Shown: in pieces, positions 18,058 through 26,092 of the stretch
Position numbering within the stretch: the stretch's first letter is position 1
How the letters are laid out: each line of letters starts with the position of its first letter
From: JAITMY01 sp031553765
GTDB taxonomy: Bacteria > Bacteroidota > Bacteroidia > Bacteroidales > UBA932
Direction of reading: 5' to 3'
Assembly: GCA_031553765.1 (NCBI GenBank)
Contig: JAVBKY010000001.1
Span: 186,001-250,000 of the forward strand
Length of the DNA stretch: 64,000 nt
Notes under the pieces: model-generated
Told to the model about the DNA's origin: nothing
The model's input: only the letters and a program-made list of their open reading frames with translations
Databases searched by the model: none
Made by a program: the position numbers and the translations under genes

Positions 18058-18501
18058 TTACAAATTAGCCGGGAATTCGCCTTTCACCTCAATACCCATG
18101 CTTCTTGCCGTACCCGCTACCATAGTCATAGCCGACTTCATTGTGAAGGCATTCATGTCTGGCATCTTGTTTTCGGCAATGGCCTTAACTTGATCCCAGG
18201 TAATGCTGGCTATTTTCTTACGGTTAGGTTCAGCAGAACCAGTTTGAACCTTAGCGGCTTCCTTGAGTTGAACAGCAATGGGGGGTTGTTTAACGATGAA
18301 GTCAAACGACTTATCCTTGTAAACAGTAATGATCACGGGCAATACCTTACCGGCTTTGTCCTGTGTGCGAGCATTAAACTGCTTACAAAACTCCATGATG
18401 TTCACACCCTTAGAACCCAACGCAGGGCCAACGGGAGGCGAAGGGTTGGCTGCCCCACCCTTAATCTGTAGCTTAATAAAACCCGCTACTTCTTTTGCCA
18501 T
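18058..18501 (-). CDS. rplK: 50S ribosomal protein L11
   Basis: 147 aa. N-terminal domain with the Pro-rich A-N-P-S-P-P-V-G-P-A-L-G-S-K-G-V-N-I motif (thiostrepton/RelA contact region) and a C-terminal RNA-binding domain ending K-G-E-F-P-A-N-L. It binds the GTPase-associated centre of 23S rRNA. It follows nusG after a 176-bp spacer containing an inverted word repeat. Confidence 0.97.
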   Translation of the reverse strand: MAKEVAGFIKLQIKGGAANPSPPVGPALGSKGVNIMEFCKQFNARTQDKAGKVLPVIITVYKDKSFDFIVKQPPIAVQLKEAAKVQTGSAEPNRKKIASITWDQVKAIAENKMPDMNAFTMKSAMTMVAGTARSMGIEVKGEFPANL

Positions 18502-18599
18502 TTTAAATCCGTTTTAAAGTTTTGTTTTGTTCTGGTGTCCCTTTCGCTCAATTGGAAGCTGAGCAAACGGGCTATTTCAAATGTGCGTAACATTCAATT

Positions 18600-18681
18600 G
18601 TGAAGTACTAATTACAAAATACGAAGTACAAATTGTCACTTGACAAAAATTTGTACTTTGTAAATAGTACTTTGTACTTAC
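18600..18681. repeat. Self-complementary word repeat between nusG and rplK
   Basis: Left half GAAGTACTAATTAC..GAAGTACAAATTGTC; right half AATTTGTACTTTGTAAATAGTACTTTGTACTTAC. The halves share the word pair AAGTAC/GTACTT in opposite orientation and can fold into a long imperfect hairpin. The right edge overlaps the nusG stop codon. Confidence 0.6.
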
Positions 18682-19259
18682 TCTTTTTCTACTTGCATGA
18701 AGCTGAGTTCAAGTGGCGTTTTTCTTCCGAAAATCTTCACCATTACCTTAAGCTTCTTTTTCTCATCGTTCACCTCCTCAATAGTACCTGAGAAACTGTT
18801 GAACGGACCGTCAATTACCTTAACGGCTTCGCCAACGTAGAACGGTGTAGCAATTTGCTCCTCCTTATCCTGTACTTCATCTACGCTACCCAACATGCGA
18901 TTTACTTCGCTGGCGCGTAAAGGCAATACTTCATTTTTCTTGCTGCCATCACCCAAAAAGCCTATTACGTTGGGAATGTCAACTAAGATATGCTGAATGT
19001 CGGGGGTAAGAACTGCTTCAATAAACACGTAACCGGGATATAGAATACGGTCTTTGCTAACCTTCTTTCCGGCACGTATTTGATAGGTTTTTTCGGTGGG
19101 AATAAGGACCTGTGAAATAGAGTGTTCCAACTTCAGTCGGGCAACCTCCTTATCAATATATTCCTTTGCCTTCTTTTCTTTTCCACCAATGGCGCGCAGT
19201 ACGTACCACTGCTTTACCGGCTTTGTTGGTTGTTTTGTATTTTCGGCCTCGGTCGTCAT
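18678..19259 (-). CDS. nusG: Transcription termination/antitermination protein NusG
   Basis: 193 aa. The NGN domain begins with K-Q-W-Y-V-L-R-A-I-G-G-K-E-K-K and contains Y-P-G-Y-V-F-I-E; the C-terminal KOW domain has V-K-V-I-D-G-P-F-N-S-F-S-G-T-I-E-E-V. NusG links RNA polymerase to Rho or the leading ribosome. It follows secE by 15 nt, the standard arrangement. Confidence 0.97.
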   Translation of the reverse strand: MTTEAENTKQPTKPVKQWYVLRAIGGKEKKAKEYIDKEVARLKLEHSISQVLIPTEKTYQIRAGKKVSKDRILYPGYVFIEAVLTPDIQHILVDIPNVIGFLGDGSKKNEVLPLRASEVNRMLGSVDEVQDKEEQIATPFYVGEAVKVIDGPFNSFSGTIEEVNDEKKKLKVMVKIFGRKTPLELSFMQVEKE

Positions 19260-19274
19260 GCTACTTACGTTAAA

Positions 19275-19460
19275 TTAGTACAGCATTTTGTAAATAGCTT
19301 CCATGGCGTGCTGAAACACGAAGTCCATGCCAAAGATAACAAGCGCAAAAATAACCGATGCTACCATTACCAGCGTTGCACTTGATTGCAGACTAGCCCA
19401 ACTAGGCCAAGCAACCTTGTGCATCAATTCGTTGTACGACTCTTTTATGTAGTTTATCAT
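19275..19460 (-). CDS. secE: Preprotein translocase subunit SecE
   Basis: 61 aa. A short amphipathic N-terminus (Y-I-K-E-S-Y-N-E-L-M-H-K-V-A-W-P-S) is followed by one membrane helix (residues about 28-50), the minimal SecE form common outside gammaproteobacteria. The H-K-V-x-W-P motif is the SecE signature. It clamps SecY in the inner membrane. It sits directly after tRNA-Trp and before nusG. Confidence 0.93.
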   Translation of the reverse strand: MINYIKESYNELMHKVAWPSWASLQSSATLVMVASVIFALVIFGMDFVFQHAMEAIYKMLY

Positions 19461-19481
19461 AGCTGTACGTTTTTACTTTTG

Positions 19482-19552
19482 CAGGGGCAGAGAGAATCGA
19501 ACTCCCACCAAAGGTTTTGGAGACCTTCGTTCTACCATTAAACTATGCCCCT
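19482..19552 (-). tRNA. tRNA-Trp (anticodon CCA)
   Basis: 71 nt without CCA. The acceptor AGGGGCA pairs with TGCCCCT, the anticodon loop is CTCCAAA, and the T arm has the GTTCGATTC-type loop. It lies between tuf and secE, as in many bacteria. Confidence 0.95.
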
Positions 19553-19625
19553 ATTTTGCCACAAATAGTTAGCCCCATTTTTAGGAGCTAACTATTTGAT
19601 CAATCCTATTCGGTTAAGTCGAAAA

Positions 19626-20813
19626 TTACGAAAGAACCTTAGTAACTTGACCTGCACCTACGGTACGACCACCTTCGCGGATAGCGAAACGAAGACCTTC
19701 GTGCATAGCAACCGGAGTAATTAACTTAACGGTAATTGACACGTTGTCACCGGGCATTACCATTTCTACACCTGCTGGCAATTCTACTTCACCGGTTACG
19801 TCAAGCGTACGGAGGTAGAACTGAGGGCGGTACTTGTTGTGGAAAGGAGTGTGGCGACCACCTTCTTCTTTCTTCAACACGTAGATTTCTGCAGTAAAGT
19901 CGGTGTGAGGTGTTACTGAACCGGGCTTGGCAACAACCATACCACGACGAACATCCTTCTTGTCGATACCACGGAGCAACAGACCAACGTTCTCACCAGC
20001 CTCACCCTTATCGAGGAGCTTACGGAACATTTCAACGCCTGTACATACGCTCTTCATGGGCTTTTCGCCAAGACCAACGATTTCAACTTCGTTATTCACC
20101 TCGATAATACCAGTTTCGATACGACCTGTAACAACGGTACCACGACCGGTGATTGAGAACACGTCCTCAACAGGCATCAAGAAAGGCTTATCAATTTCAC
20201 GAGGAGGAATGGGGATGAAAGTATCAACAGCTTCCATCAGTTCCATTACCTTTTCTACCCACTTTTCGTCGCCGTTAAGCGCACCAAGAGCAGAACCACG
20301 GATAACGGGAGCGATATCACCTTCGTAGTTGTAGAACGAAAGCAGCTCACGCAATTCCATTTCAACGAGGTCAAGCATTTCAGCATCGTCAACCAAGTCA
20401 ACCTTGTTCATGAAAACAACAATCTTTGGTACGTTTACCTGACGAGCCAAAAGGATGTGCTCACGGGTTTGGGGCATAGGACCATCGGTAGCAGCACAAA
20501 CGAGGATAGCTCCGTCCATTTGAGCAGCACCAGTAACCATGTTCTTCACGTAGTCGGCGTGGCCTGGGCAGTCAACGTGCGCATAGTGACGGTTAGCTGT
20601 TTGGTACTCAACGTGTGAAGTGTTAATGGTAATACCGCGTTCTTTTTCCTCAGGTGCGTTGTCGATAGAATCGAAGTCACGCTTTTCTGAAAGACCCTTA
20701 GAAGCCAACACAGTGGTGATAGCTGCGGTCAAGGTAGTTTTACCGTGGTCTACGTGACCAATCGTACCGATGTTCACGTGCGGTTTGTCTTTTACAAATT
20801 TTTCTTTTGCCAT
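19626..20813 (-). CDS. tuf: Elongation factor Tu
   Basis: 395 aa. P-loop G-H-V-D-H-G-K-T at 19-26, D-C-P-G-H (G3), N-K-V-D (G4), and the three-domain length of EF-Tu. It delivers aminoacyl-tRNA to the ribosome. It lies in a block with four upstream tRNA genes and tRNA-Trp/secE/nusG downstream, the classic tRNA-tufB-type arrangement. Probably expressed from the strong promoter at 21370-21400. Confidence 0.98.
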   Translation of the reverse strand: MAKEKFVKDKPHVNIGTIGHVDHGKTTLTAAITTVLASKGLSEKRDFDSIDNAPEEKERGITINTSHVEYQTANRHYAHVDCPGHADYVKNMVTGAAQMDGAILVCAATDGPMPQTREHILLARQVNVPKIVVFMNKVDLVDDAEMLDLVEMELRELLSFYNYEGDIAPVIRGSALGALNGDEKWVEKVMELMEAVDTFIPIPPREIDKPFLMPVEDVFSITGRGTVVTGRIETGIIEVNNEVEIVGLGEKPMKSVCTGVEMFRKLLDKGEAGENVGLLLRGIDKKDVRRGMVVAKPGSVTPHTDFTAEIYVLKKEEGGRHTPFHNKYRPQFYLRTLDVTGEVELPAGVEMVMPGDNVSITVKLITPVAMHEGLRFAIREGGRTVGAGQVTKVLS

Positions 20814-20904
20814 GGCTTAAGAATTTTTTAATTATTAATTTTTTTATCCTGAAATTTACGTCAAAAACGTTACAACGTTCAACACATTGTAACGCAAAAT
20901 ATGG

Positions 20905-20976
<72 letters not shown>

Positions 20977-20991
20977 ATTTTAAGACTTAAG

Positions 20992-21064
20992 AGCGGAAGA
21001 CGAGGCTCGAACTCGCGACCCTCAGCTTGGAAGGCTGATGCTCTACCAACTGAGCTACTTCCGC
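20992..21064 (-). tRNA. tRNA-Gly (anticodon TCC)
   Basis: 73 nt. The acceptor GCGGAAG closes with CTTCCGC, anticodon stem-loop TCAGC-CTTCCAA-GCTGA, T loop GTTCGAGCC. Confidence 0.95.
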
Positions 21065-21066
21065 AT

Positions 21067-21143
21067 TTTCAACAGATAATAAATAATGCACAACAGACAA
21101 CATTTCATTGTCAATTGTCAAATTTTCATTATCAATTGGTTCT
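21067..21143. repeat. Self-complementary word repeat between tRNA-Gly and tRNA-Tyr
   Basis: Built from ACAGATAATAAATAATG / ACAACAGACAAC on one side and CATTGTCAATTGTC / CATTATCAATTGG on the other. The same words (CAATTGACAATG) recur at 45441-45510 and 63205-63271. Confidence 0.55.
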
Positions 21144-21144
21144 G

Positions 21145-21227
21145 TGGGGGGAGGAGGATTCGAACCTCCGAAGTCGTAAGACAACAGATTTACAGTCTGT
21201 CCCATTTGGCCACTCTGGTATCCCCCC
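21145..21227 (-). tRNA. tRNA-Tyr (anticodon GTA)
   Basis: 83 nt with a long variable arm, as expected for tRNA-Tyr. The acceptor GGGGGGA closes with TCCCCCC, the anticodon loop contains CTGTAAA, and the T loop is GTTCGAATC. Confidence 0.95.
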
Positions 21228-21258
21228 AAAGTTTACTTTTTCCGTTTTCAAAGAACTG

Positions 21259-21332
21259 AGCCGATGGAGGGATTCGAACCCCCGACCAGCTGATTACAAA
21301 TCAGCTGCTCTGGCCAACTGAGCTACATCGGC
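21259..21332 (-). tRNA. tRNA-Thr (anticodon TGT)
   Basis: 74 nt. The acceptor GCCGATG closes with CATCGGC, anticodon stem-loop CTGAT-TTGTAAT-CAG, T loop GTTCGAATC. First gene of the tRNA-tuf transcript. Confidence 0.95.
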
Positions 21333-21369
21333 ATTATTTCTCGCAGCTGTCCCCTTCAAAACGGGAGTG

Positions 21370-21400
21370 CAAATTTACAACTTTTTATTACATCAGCAAA
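21370..21400 (-). promoter_or_regulatory. Promoter of the tRNA-tuf-secE-nusG block
   Basis: Minus strand: TTTG (21400-21397), exactly 19 nt, TAAATTTG (21377-21370), 38 nt before tRNA-Thr. This is a full match to the Bacteroidota consensus. Confidence 0.75.
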
Positions 21401-21631
21401 CTTTTCCTCTCTTTTTTTGCAAAATAATTGAATCAAAAAATAAATTCCGCAATGCACGTAATTACAATGGATTTATTATGAGTAATTTAATACTGTCCAA
21501 CGATGCTTGCCTTCAGGCAAAATTCCTTTCCTCTACCAAAAACTAACCTACAACTGCTGTCCTTTACCGCTCACCTATGTCGACTTATTAAAACATTTTC
21601 TACTTTTACTTTTTACAAGCTCCTAACATCT

Positions 21632-22858
21632 ATGAAAAAAAACACTGCTAATATGTAGCCTTATGCTTTCGTATACAGCATTCTCTCAGAATGACACATT
21701 ACAATCTATGGCTGAAAGAATTGCTCATTATCCCACCACAAAATACGAGCAGATTCCAAAGGGAAGAATGCTTTTACTAGACCAAGTAAGAGCAGGTAAA
21801 TGGGATGAGGTAAAAAAGATTGTGGGCTACTTTGACGCTGAGTATGCCAAGGAGGATTACAAACCGTTATGGGCAAGTGAAGCGCTGCTCATATACCTCT
21901 ATTTGCAAGAGTATCAAAAGGCAATGGAATTTATTTTGAAGTTGGATTCAATAACAAGTAGGCAAACCTATACCTACCAAAGCTATGAGGCGCTCCCAAC
22001 CTACAATCGAGGTATGATGCTATGTGATATCCTACTGGACTCCACTAAAGCAAATTATGATGCTTTGGTTAGCAATATTATGCAGCAAGAGTTAACTTCT
22101 GAACAAAAAGACTTTCTGACCCTTTTACTCAAAGATATTGCACTTAACAGTGCCGAACGCCCGCTACAAGACGAAATAAACAAGCAGGGTGATGGTTTCG
22201 TTGCTCAATATCCACAATCGCCATTTAATAAAATAGTTAAAGACGAAATCATATTCAGGCTCAAAATGTCTGACTTTAGCTGGGGCATGTATATTGGGGG
22301 CGGATACACCATTGCTAATGGAGTATATACAGATTACTTCCAACCAAAGGGTTGTATGACCGTCTCTTGGGACTTTTTTTATAAAAAAATTGCCCTTTAT
22401 CTCTCCTACAACAATGGCTTTGGGAGGCAGCACAAGATATACCAATTAACTCCGATGAAATATGGAGAAAAGGCGAAAGTGGCAGCATCGGCTCATTTAA
22501 CATAGCGCTGGGCTACTCGCTCCTAAGTACAAATAGGGTACGCATTACCCCATTTGGGGGAGTTTCCTTCAACAGCATTTCTCCCAATTATGATGCGGAT
22601 GCCTCCAGCGACGTAAAAAAGTTCAAAATAGGTAATTCCACCTCCGGGGTTATTGGGATTGATATGACCTTTCGTCCTTTTGACCCTGTAAAAACACCGA
22701 ACTCCTACATGTACATGTACGGTATCAATTTTGCCTTAAAAGCGCGAGCTGCATACGTGCCAGCTCCCATGCGGCAGAAGGGTTCCTCTTTTTCCGGTGA
22801 TGTTACCTACTTTTCAATAGGCGTCAGCATGGATTTTTACTCCTTGAAAAGAGGATAG
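21632..22858 (+). pseudogene. Secreted barrel-like protein gene with two frameshifts
   Basis: Three reading-frame pieces fit one protein of about 408 aa. (1) ATG at 21632 is followed by eight A; with seven A the reading becomes MKKTLLICSLMLSYTAFS, a textbook signal peptide flowing into the main frame at 21663. (2) The main frame (helical, TPR-like residues, then outer-membrane-type strands) ends at 22505 in an unnatural tail. (3) One extra G at the GGG run 22422-22424 would restore a frame reading through to a stop at 22858, with GYSLLSTNRVRITPFGG and a final strand typical of a barrel. Both lesions are in homopolymers, so sequencing error, slippage-based switching or true decay are all possible. 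The function is unknown; it looks like an N-terminal helical region plus a C-terminal outer-membrane domain. Confidence 0.75.
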
Positions 22859-22860
22859 CG

Positions 22861-23373
22861 TTAAAAGCATACTGCCGCATGACCACCAAGCATGACGTGC
22901 GAATCGCCGGCAGCAGGAACCCATGAGTAGTCAAGTGTCGGACCTACGTGTAACCATCTCCAGTGAAGCAGGTCGTACACCAACTCAAAATGGAGAGAAA
23001 ATTGAGCATCAGAGCCATGGTAGTGGTCATCATGTGCATCTTCATGGCTAAAGAAAGTCACACCAGGCATAACCCCTAGTTCAAGACGCTCAATGGCTTC
23101 AAACTTAGCTCCCAAACCAATGGTAAAGTGATGCCCATCGTCCCACACCTGCTCTAAACCACCTCCGAATGACCAGCGGCTGCGTTCTCCCAATTTGCGA
23201 AAGTAGTGCAGGTGCATGCCCCCACCCCAGCGGTTATGATCAAAATCATAAATAGCACCACCGCTAACCCCGACCTCATTAAGACCATGATGCTCTTCAT
23301 GATCATCCGCAAGTAAGGCATGCGGAGCCAGAAGGCTTACCAGCAGCACACAAGTTACTATAATTTGCTTCAT
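22861..23373 (-). CDS. His-rich secreted or outer-membrane protein, function unknown
   Basis: 170 aa. Signal peptide MKQIIVTCVLLVSLLAPHALLA, then a His/Asp/Glu-rich start (DDHEEHH) and further clusters (HEDAHDDHYHG near residue 110). The body alternates Gly and aromatic residues in short strands (GGGMHLHYF, FGGGLEQVW, GLGAKFEAIERLELG), like a small 8-stranded barrel. The His clusters suggest metal exposure, but no binding site is defined. The stop codon lies 2 nt from the end of the frameshifted gene (convergent). I do not recognise the family for certain. Confidence 0.65.
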   Translation of the reverse strand: MKQIIVTCVLLVSLLAPHALLADDHEEHHGLNEVGVSGGAIYDFDHNRWGGGMHLHYFRKLGERSRWSFGGGLEQVWDDGHHFTIGLGAKFEAIERLELGVMPGVTFFSHEDAHDDHYHGSDAQFSLHFELVYDLLHWRWLHVGPTLDYSWVPAAGDSHVMLGGHAAVCF

Positions 23374-23384
23374 CCTTTACATAA

Positions 23385-23416
23385 TCAAACCCCGTGGGAG
23401 ATCCCGCGGGGTTTGA
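23385..23416 (-). terminator. GC-rich hairpin after raiA
   Basis: TCAAACCCCGTGGGA (23385-23399) and TCCCGCGGGGTTTGA (23402-23416) pair with one mismatch (G-U) around a 2-nt loop. There is no T run after it, so it may be a weak terminator or a processing hairpin. Confidence 0.45.
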
Positions 23417-23447
23417 CATTTAGTATTAATTTGACAACACAACAATA

Positions 23448-23747
23448 CTACTTAGTACGTTGCTTTTCCTTGTGTTTCTCAAGTTGCTTTTTTAGCACCT
23501 CAATATCGAGGTCGATGGCCTCTTCAAAGGTCTTACATTTGTGCTCCGCAAACAAGTCGGCACCGGGTACTTCAAGGCGGATTTTGGCTATTTTATTTTT
23601 ATCGTCCGAGACATTTTCTAGGCTCAATGATACATCTGCAGCCACAATACCGTCGTAAAACTTATCAAGTTTACCTACCTTGTCTTCTGTAAATGCAATC
23701 AACTTTTGATCTGCATTAAACTTAAGTGACTGAATCTTTACGTTCAT
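23448..23747 (-). CDS. hpf: Ribosome hibernation promoting factor (RaiA/HPF, short form)
   Basis: 99 aa from the ATG at 23747 (MNVKIQSLKFNADQKL); an upstream in-frame ATG would add 17 basic residues not typical of the family. The S30AE fold is visible: beta strand M-N-V-K-I, helix L-I-A-F-T-E-D-K-V-G-K-L, strand pairs with V-S-L-S-L-E-N, and a final helix A-I-D-L-D-I-E-V-L-K-K-Q-L-E-K-H-K. The protein blocks tRNA sites on idle ribosomes. It follows xerC on the same strand. No long C-terminal dimerisation domain. Confidence 0.88.
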   Translation of the reverse strand: MNVKIQSLKFNADQKLIAFTEDKVGKLDKFYDGIVAADVSLSLENVSDDKNKIAKIRLEVPGADLFAEHKCKTFEEAIDLDIEVLKKQLEKHKEKQRTK

Positions 23748-23799
23748 AGTCTTTCGTTTTTTTGGTTTGACAATGTTTATTTTCTTTGCCCCCGCCACA

Positions 23800-23850
23800 A
23801 CACTTCGACCGGCTCAGCGTTACAGCGCATAGCGTAGTTTGACTTTTTGA
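23800..23850. repeat. Short dispersed-type sequence in the xerC-hpf spacer
   Basis: CACTTCGACCGGCTCAGCG followed by CAGCGCATAGCG. The wording CTTCGAC..GCTCAGCG is familiar from intergenic repeats in other genomes. Only one copy is in this window. Confidence 0.3.
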
Positions 23851-23861
23851 ATCTTTAATTT

Positions 23862-24734
23862 CTATGCATGCGGGTGTGCCCCGTGGTATGATTTCATTAA
23901 CTTTTCAATATCGTTGTGCGTATACACCTGCGTAGCGCTTAGGCTGGCATGCCCCAGCAAATCCTTTATGCTATTGAGGTCTGCGCCATTATTGAGCATG
24001 TGTGTGGCAAACGAGTGGCGCAGTACGTGAGGGCTCTTCTTACCTCCCACCCCTTGCTTGGCAAGGCTTCGACGCACCACGCGGTACACCAATCCCGAAT
24101 ATACAGGTTCGCCTTTTGCCGTACGAAAAAGTGCGCTGTCATTAGGTACTGCAAAATTCTGTTGCAGCACTGCAAAATACCCTTTCAACTCATTACAGAG
24201 GTTAGGACTAAGCGGAATAATACGCTCCTTATTACCCTTACCCAATACTTTTACAGCTTGGTTGCTTAAACTTATGTCTCCTAAACGAAGTCCCACCAGC
24301 TCTGAAAGTCGCATTCCGGTACCGTAGAGCAGCTCTACTATGGTATGATCACGCTGCGCTTCATACCCATCCGACACCTCTGAATCAAGCAACGTATGCA
24401 GCTGTTGTTCCTTGTAAAAAAACGGCAGTCGCTTGCCGTTTTTGGGATTCACCACTTTTTCAATGGGATTCTGCTCCAGCACCTCCTCACGCACCAAGTA
24501 GCGGTAGTAGGCACTTGCCGCTGAAATCTTACGATTAACGGAGCGGGTACTCAATCCCTGCGCAATAAGTTCAGAAAACCATGTACGCAATCGTCTATAG
24601 TTCACCTCATGCAACTCCTCCTCCGATATGCCCAAAAAGGCAGCCATTTGCTGCAGGTCGCTTTGGTAAGCTCGCAACGTATGGTCAGAGTAGCGTTTTT
24701 CGCTCTTTAAATATTGCAGAAAGGGAGCAATCAT
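23862..24734 (-). CDS. Tyrosine recombinase XerC/XerD
   Basis: 290 aa. The N-terminal SAM-like core-binding domain (residues 1-90, K-R-Y-S-D-H-T-L-R-A-Y) precedes the catalytic domain. All catalytic residues are present: R142 (GTGMRLSEL), K166, H236 and R239 (HVLRH), H262 (LGHAS) and the nucleophile Y271. The length and 'LLGHASLSATQVYTH' suit a chromosomal Xer that resolves dimers at dif with FtsK. Its position beside hpf and rpsU, not in an integrated element, supports housekeeping rather than integrase use. Whether it is XerC or XerD is not decided from sequence alone. Confidence 0.9.
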   Translation of the reverse strand: MIAPFLQYLKSEKRYSDHTLRAYQSDLQQMAAFLGISEEELHEVNYRRLRTWFSELIAQGLSTRSVNRKISAASAYYRYLVREEVLEQNPIEKVVNPKNGKRLPFFYKEQQLHTLLDSEVSDGYEAQRDHTIVELLYGTGMRLSELVGLRLGDISLSNQAVKVLGKGNKERIIPLSPNLCNELKGYFAVLQQNFAVPNDSALFRTAKGEPVYSGLVYRVVRRSLAKQGVGGKKSPHVLRHSFATHMLNNGADLNSIKDLLGHASLSATQVYTHNDIEKLMKSYHGAHPHA

Positions 24735-24834
24735 GGATGCAAGTTACCTCTTTTTCCATAATATTGCTCCCTTAGAATGAAAGCTTAACCTTTTTTAGTT
24801 TCGCTTTACAAGCCTATGAGAAATGTAACAAAAA

Positions 24835-25026
24835 TTACTCCTCGGTGCGCTGTAGCATTTGACGGTAAGCGGCGCGTTTAATGAGATCACGCTTTGTTAC
24901 CGAAGGCTTTTCGAAAAATTGACGTGCACGCAACTCGCGAACAACACCGGTCTTTTCAAATTTTCTCTTAAATTTCTTTAGGGCCTTCTCAATGTTTTCC
25001 CCTTCCTTAATTGGAACGATAATCAT
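24835..25026 (-). CDS. rpsU: 30S ribosomal protein S21
   Basis: 63 aa, basic, with the S21 pattern E-N-I-E-K-A-L-K-K-F-K-R-K-F-E-K-T-G and K-P-S-V-T-K-R-D. Binds the 30S platform near the anti-Shine-Dalgarno end. It has its own strong promoter (25133-25163) with a leader of about 100 nt. Confidence 0.95.
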   Translation of the reverse strand: MIIVPIKEGENIEKALKKFKRKFEKTGVVRELRARQFFEKPSVTKRDLIKRAAYRQMLQRTEE

Positions 25027-25132
25027 AGCTGATTGATTATTAAAATATTTAAACTAAATTTATGCTGTACAATCACATGTAATGCTGATAGTATATGTAC
25101 CTCCTTTAAGTTAAGGCACTACAAGTGGGCGA

Positions 25133-25163
25133 CAAAGGTAAAAAAAAGATTTCAGATTTCAAA
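25133..25163 (-). promoter_or_regulatory. Promoter of rpsU
   Basis: Minus strand: TTTG (25163-25160), 19 nt, TACCTTTG (25140-25133). Full consensus. Confidence 0.75.
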
Positions 25164-25172
25164 TTTTCACCA

Positions 25173-26078
25173 TTATTTGACGTACGGTTGCAACTTTCTC
25201 GCTTGGAGCGATGTGATTATGTTGTTATTCGAGAGTTCATCAATGGAAACTGGAACACCCTTACGTTTAACGTATTGCACTATACCACGTGCAGCATACG
25301 CGCCAACGTATGGATGCTTTCGCATCACCTCCATATTCTCCTCTTTTAGCTCAAAGCGCTGCACCTTGTTTAAATCAACGGTAATGCGACTTTCCAACTT
25401 CTGCAATCGCTCCTGTCCGAAATTATTAATTTCAAGCAGCTGCTCAATTGCAACGTACCCACCCAATGCTTCGCGATAGTCCACTATTTTTTTAGCAGAG
25501 TAGGCGCCAATGCCCGGCAAGGTGCGCAACAATGCCGTATCGGCAGTATTGAGTTCTACCATTATAAGAGGCCTGGAATAGCTTGTTGTGCGAGAAAAGG
25601 TATCTCTCTGAAAAGAGGATTTCTTTGCAAGCGTGGGGTTAACTGAAACGAATGGCTGTAAACGCTCTCGCTGTCTTTCGGTAATAACATTCAACTTCAA
25701 AAAATCAGCAGGCGTACGAAACCCCGAGCCTCGCTCACGATACTTTATAATGGCATCGGATTGCTTAGGCGAAAAACCTAATAACAGAAGTGAATCGCGA
25801 GCTATGGTATTGGGGTCGAAAGTAAAACTTATAGCCGACGGCTTAACGCTTGTTTCTGTGCGTACTGTATCTATTGGTTGCGCCGACATGTTTTCTTCCA
25901 CATAGGAGGCATATTCGCGCAGCTGCTCTACATTTGCATCTGCAACCTTTGGTGAGGAACAATACCTTAAAAACAATGGAATAAGTAGCAACAAAACAAG
26001 CAATGAGGCAAGAAATATAGCTCCCCTACGCTCCCCGCGCGAAAAAGAAAACCAATCCTTAAGAAAACGAAATTTCAT
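25173..26078 (-). CDS. Membrane-anchored helix-hairpin-helix (ComEA-like) protein
   Basis: 301 aa from the ATG at 26078 (MKFRFLKDWFSFSRGERRG); a longer reading starts inside tamL. One membrane helix (about residues 21-39) follows a basic N-terminus, so most of the protein should be periplasmic. Three HhH-like repeats follow: P-K-Q-S-D-A-I-I-K-Y-R-E-R-G-S-G-F; L-P-G-I-G-A-Y-S-A-K-K-I-V-D-Y-R-E-A-L-G-G-Y; and H-P-Y-V-G-A-Y-A-A-R-G-I-V-Q-Y. These motifs bind DNA in ComEA, and similar Bacteroidota proteins are annotated as helix-hairpin-helix proteins without proven function. It starts 14 nt after tamL and is likely co-transcribed. Confidence 0.8.
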   Translation of the reverse strand: MKFRFLKDWFSFSRGERRGAIFLASLLVLLLLIPLFLRYCSSPKVADANVEQLREYASYVEENMSAQPIDTVRTETSVKPSAISFTFDPNTIARDSLLLLGFSPKQSDAIIKYRERGSGFRTPADFLKLNVITERQRERLQPFVSVNPTLAKKSSFQRDTFSRTTSYSRPLIMVELNTADTALLRTLPGIGAYSAKKIVDYREALGGYVAIEQLLEINNFGQERLQKLESRITVDLNKVQRFELKEENMEVMRKHPYVGAYAARGIVQYVKRKGVPVSIDELSNNNIITSLQARKLQPYVK

Positions 26079-26092
26079 CTTGTTCACAGAAA

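Noticed and set aside
23862..24734. Integrase of a mobile element
   Set aside because: Neighbours are hpf and rpsU, no attachment-site duplication or cargo; fits a housekeeping Xer.
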